Shown here: one piece after another, positions 6,653 through 8,299 of the stretch
Numbering within the stretch: position 1 is the stretch's first letter
How the letters are laid out: every line of letters begins with the position of its first letter
Source of the DNA: CAZJNX01 sp964547415
GTDB taxonomy: Bacteria; Pseudomonadota; Alphaproteobacteria; Rhizobiales; Amorphaceae
Direction of reading: 5' to 3'
Length of the DNA stretch: 8,299 nucleotides
Assembly: GCA_964547415.1 (NCBI GenBank)
Contig: CAZJNX010000203.1
Span: forward strand, 1 to 8,299
The notes under the pieces: model-generated
The model's database searches: none
What the model saw: only the letters and a program-made list of their open reading frames with translations
Told to the model about the DNA's origin: nothing
Translations under genes and position numbers: made by a program

Positions 6653-7555
6653 ATGGCGTCCGCCCCCGCCGCGACCGGTGCGGCCGCCGCCGCGGTCGTG
6701 GAGGAGGTCGCACCCGCCAAGGTGAACCTCGCCCTCCACGTGACGGGGCGGCGGGCGGACGGCTACCACCTCCTCGACAGCCTCGTCGTCTTCGCCCGCC
6801 CGCCGGCGGCCGACGTGGTGCGGCTCGTGCCGGGCCGGCCCGGGCTCGCCGCCACCGGCCCCTTCGCCCACGCCCTGCCCGCCGCGGGCGACAACATCGC
6901 CGCCCGGGCCGTCGCGGCCGTCCTGGGTCCGCAGACGGCGGCATCGGTCGGCATCGAGATCGAGAAGCACCTGCCGGTGGCGGCCGGCATCGGCGGCGGA
7001 TCGGCCGACGCCGCCGCGGCGCTGCGGGCCGCCATCCGCCTCTCCCCCGACGGCGCGCCCGCGGACCTTGCCGGCATCGCCCTCGCGCTCGGCGCGGACG
7101 TGCCGGTGTGCCTCGCCGGCCGCCCGGCGCGGATGGCGGGGATCGGGGAGAGGGTCGCCCCGCTCGCGGCGGGTGCGCTGCCGCCGCTCCCCCTCGTGCT
7201 CGCGAACCCGGGCGTGCCGGTGGCGACGGCCGACGTCTTCCGCGCCCTCGTCCGGCGCGACAACGCGCCCCTGCCGCCCGTCCCGCCACGCTTTGCCGGG
7301 CCGGACGCGGTCGCCGCCTTCCTCGCCGCCACCCGCAACGACCTGGAGGCGCCCGCCCGCGCCGTCGCCCCGCCGATCGACGCGGCGCTCGCGGCCCTTT
7401 CCGCGGCGGGGGCGTCCCTTGCCCGCCTGTCCGGGTCGGGCGCCACCTGCTTCGGCCTGTTCGCCGACCGTGCCGGCGCCGAGGCGGCGGCCCGGCGCAT
7501 CGCTCGGGAGCGGCCGGACTGGTGGGTGGTGGCGACCGAGACCGGGCCCGCCTGA
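6653..7555 (+). CDS. ispE: 4-diphosphocytidyl-2-C-methyl-D-erythritol kinase
   Basis: IspE is the cytoplasmic GHMP kinase that phosphorylates the 2-OH of CDP-methylerythritol with ATP, the fourth step of the MEP isoprenoid pathway. The 300-aa product is complete and near family length. The N-terminal substrate motif is APAKVNLALHVTGRRADGYH (residues 20-39), with Lys23 at the place of E. coli Lys10. The ATP-binding glycine loop is PVAAGIGGGSADAAAALR (108-125). LGADVPVCLAGRPA has Asp149 at the place of the catalytic E. coli Asp141. The C-terminal GHMP motif 3 is SGSGATCFGLF (260-270). The start is uncertain: ATG 6653 has no Shine-Dalgarno site and gives about 13 extra Ala-rich residues compared with E. 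coli IspE, while an in-frame GTG at 6698 (also without a site) would put Lys23 at residue 8. The ATG was kept because it is the first start after the TPR stop, 29 nt away. Translation may depend on coupling to the TPR gene. Stop is TGA at 7553-7555. Confidence 0.96.
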   Translation: MASAPAATGAAAAAVVEEVAPAKVNLALHVTGRRADGYHLLDSLVVFARPPAADVVRLVPGRPGLAATGPFAHALPAAGDNIAARAVAAVLGPQTAASVGIEIEKHLPVAAGIGGGSADAAAALRAAIRLSPDGAPADLAGIALALGADVPVCLAGRPARMAGIGERVAPLAAGALPPLPLVLANPGVPVATADVFRALVRRDNAPLPPVPPRFAGPDAVAAFLAATRNDLEAPARAVAPPIDAALAALSAAGASLARLSGSGATCFGLFADRAGAEAAARRIARERPDWWVVATETGPA

Positions 7556-7560
7556 CCCCC

Positions 7561-7590
7561 TTCACGGGCACCGCCCGTCGGCACTAGAAC
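7561..7590 (+). promoter_or_regulatory. candidate purB promoter
   Basis: TTCACGG (7561-7567) and ACTAGAAC (7583-7590) lie 15 nt apart. Against the Caulobacter housekeeping consensus (TTGaCgS, 10-14 nt, GCTANAWC) the -35 matches 6 of 7 and the -10 matches 7 of 8 positions; the spacing is one base long. Transcription would begin near 7597, about 37 nt before the purB ATG. It starts 5 bases after the ispE stop and would make purB a separate unit. Confidence 0.45.
7564..7578. terminator. short hairpin just after ispE, possible terminator
   Basis: ACGGGC, loop ACC, GCCCGT: a perfect 6-bp stem beginning 9 bases after the ispE stop. No T-run follows. It overlaps the -35/-10 spacer of the candidate purB promoter, so it could either end the TPR-ispE message or serve as a protein site. 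Confidence 0.3.
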
Positions 7591-7596
7591 GGCGCG

Positions 7597-7612
7597 CCGG
7601 CCGCCGGGCCGG
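7597..7612. repeat. inverted repeat in the purB leader
   Basis: CCGGCC, loop GCCG, GGCCGG: a perfect 6-bp stem at the predicted purB transcription start, 21 bases before the ATG. It could be an operator or a 5'-end stabilising hairpin. I see no purine-riboswitch aptamer features. Confidence 0.35.
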
Positions 7613-7623
7613 ACGAGTTCCGA

Positions 7624-7630
7624 GAGGAAG
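7624..7630 (+). promoter_or_regulatory. ribosome binding site of purB
   Basis: GAGGAAG, with the AGGA core 5 nt before the ATG at 7634. Confidence 0.75.
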
Positions 7631-7633
7631 GCC

Positions 7634-8299
<666 letters not shown>

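Noticed and set aside
4296..7571. The minus-strand frame of ppdK stays open about 3.3 kb upstream of its start
   Set aside because: This part is antisense to the TPR gene and ispE and is Arg/Pro/Gly-rich with no domain. PPDK homology begins exactly at 4295 with a strong ribosome binding site.

Overview
This window comes from a very GC-rich bacterium, most likely an alphaproteobacterium. I counted about 72% G+C in a sampled stretch of coding sequence, about 77-90% in the line-by-line counts of the large intergenic region, and about 86% in the first 360 bases. The alphaproteobacterial assignment rests on the style of the IspE and PurB sequences, on a TPR-protein gene directly before ispE, and on a promoter-like element resembling the Caulobacter housekeeping consensus. 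I cannot place it to genus. I see no mobile element, CRISPR array, tRNA or rRNA. The window is mainly conserved core metabolism.

Left part, minus strand (1-4295). Read in the direction of transcription, ppdK (pyruvate, phosphate dikinase, 890 aa) is followed after 52 nt by meaB (G-protein chaperone of methylmalonyl-CoA mutase, 327 aa). About 200 bp further on, a third minus-strand reading frame begins at 379 with a good ribosome binding site and leaves the window at the left edge. It begins with an Ala/Pro/Arg/Gly-rich stretch that I cannot assign, and it carries a perfect 28-bp palindrome.

Centre (4296-4790). A 495-bp divergent intergenic region separates ppdK from the plus-strand genes. 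It holds no convincing gene. It has a weak candidate ppdK promoter about 200 bp upstream of the ppdK start, several short palindromes and a 10-bp direct repeat ahead of the TPR gene.

Right part, plus strand (4791-8299). A secreted 610-aa TPR protein is followed 29 nt later by ispE (CDP-ME kinase of the MEP isoprenoid pathway). After a 78-bp gap containing a candidate promoter and two hairpins comes purB (adenylosuccinate lyase), cut by the right edge after 222 codons.

PpdK and MeaB may work on linked carbon: methylmalonyl-CoA mutase feeds succinyl-CoA into the TCA cycle, and PpdK interconverts pyruvate and PEP. The TPR-ispE pairing recalls the Pseudomonas order TPR lipoprotein (LbcA) - lolB - ispE, but here lolB is absent and the TPR protein has no lipobox. 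The points most worth a second look are the TPR protein, the extreme-GC palindromic left edge, and the structured divergent region. None of them is clear evidence of an undescribed system.
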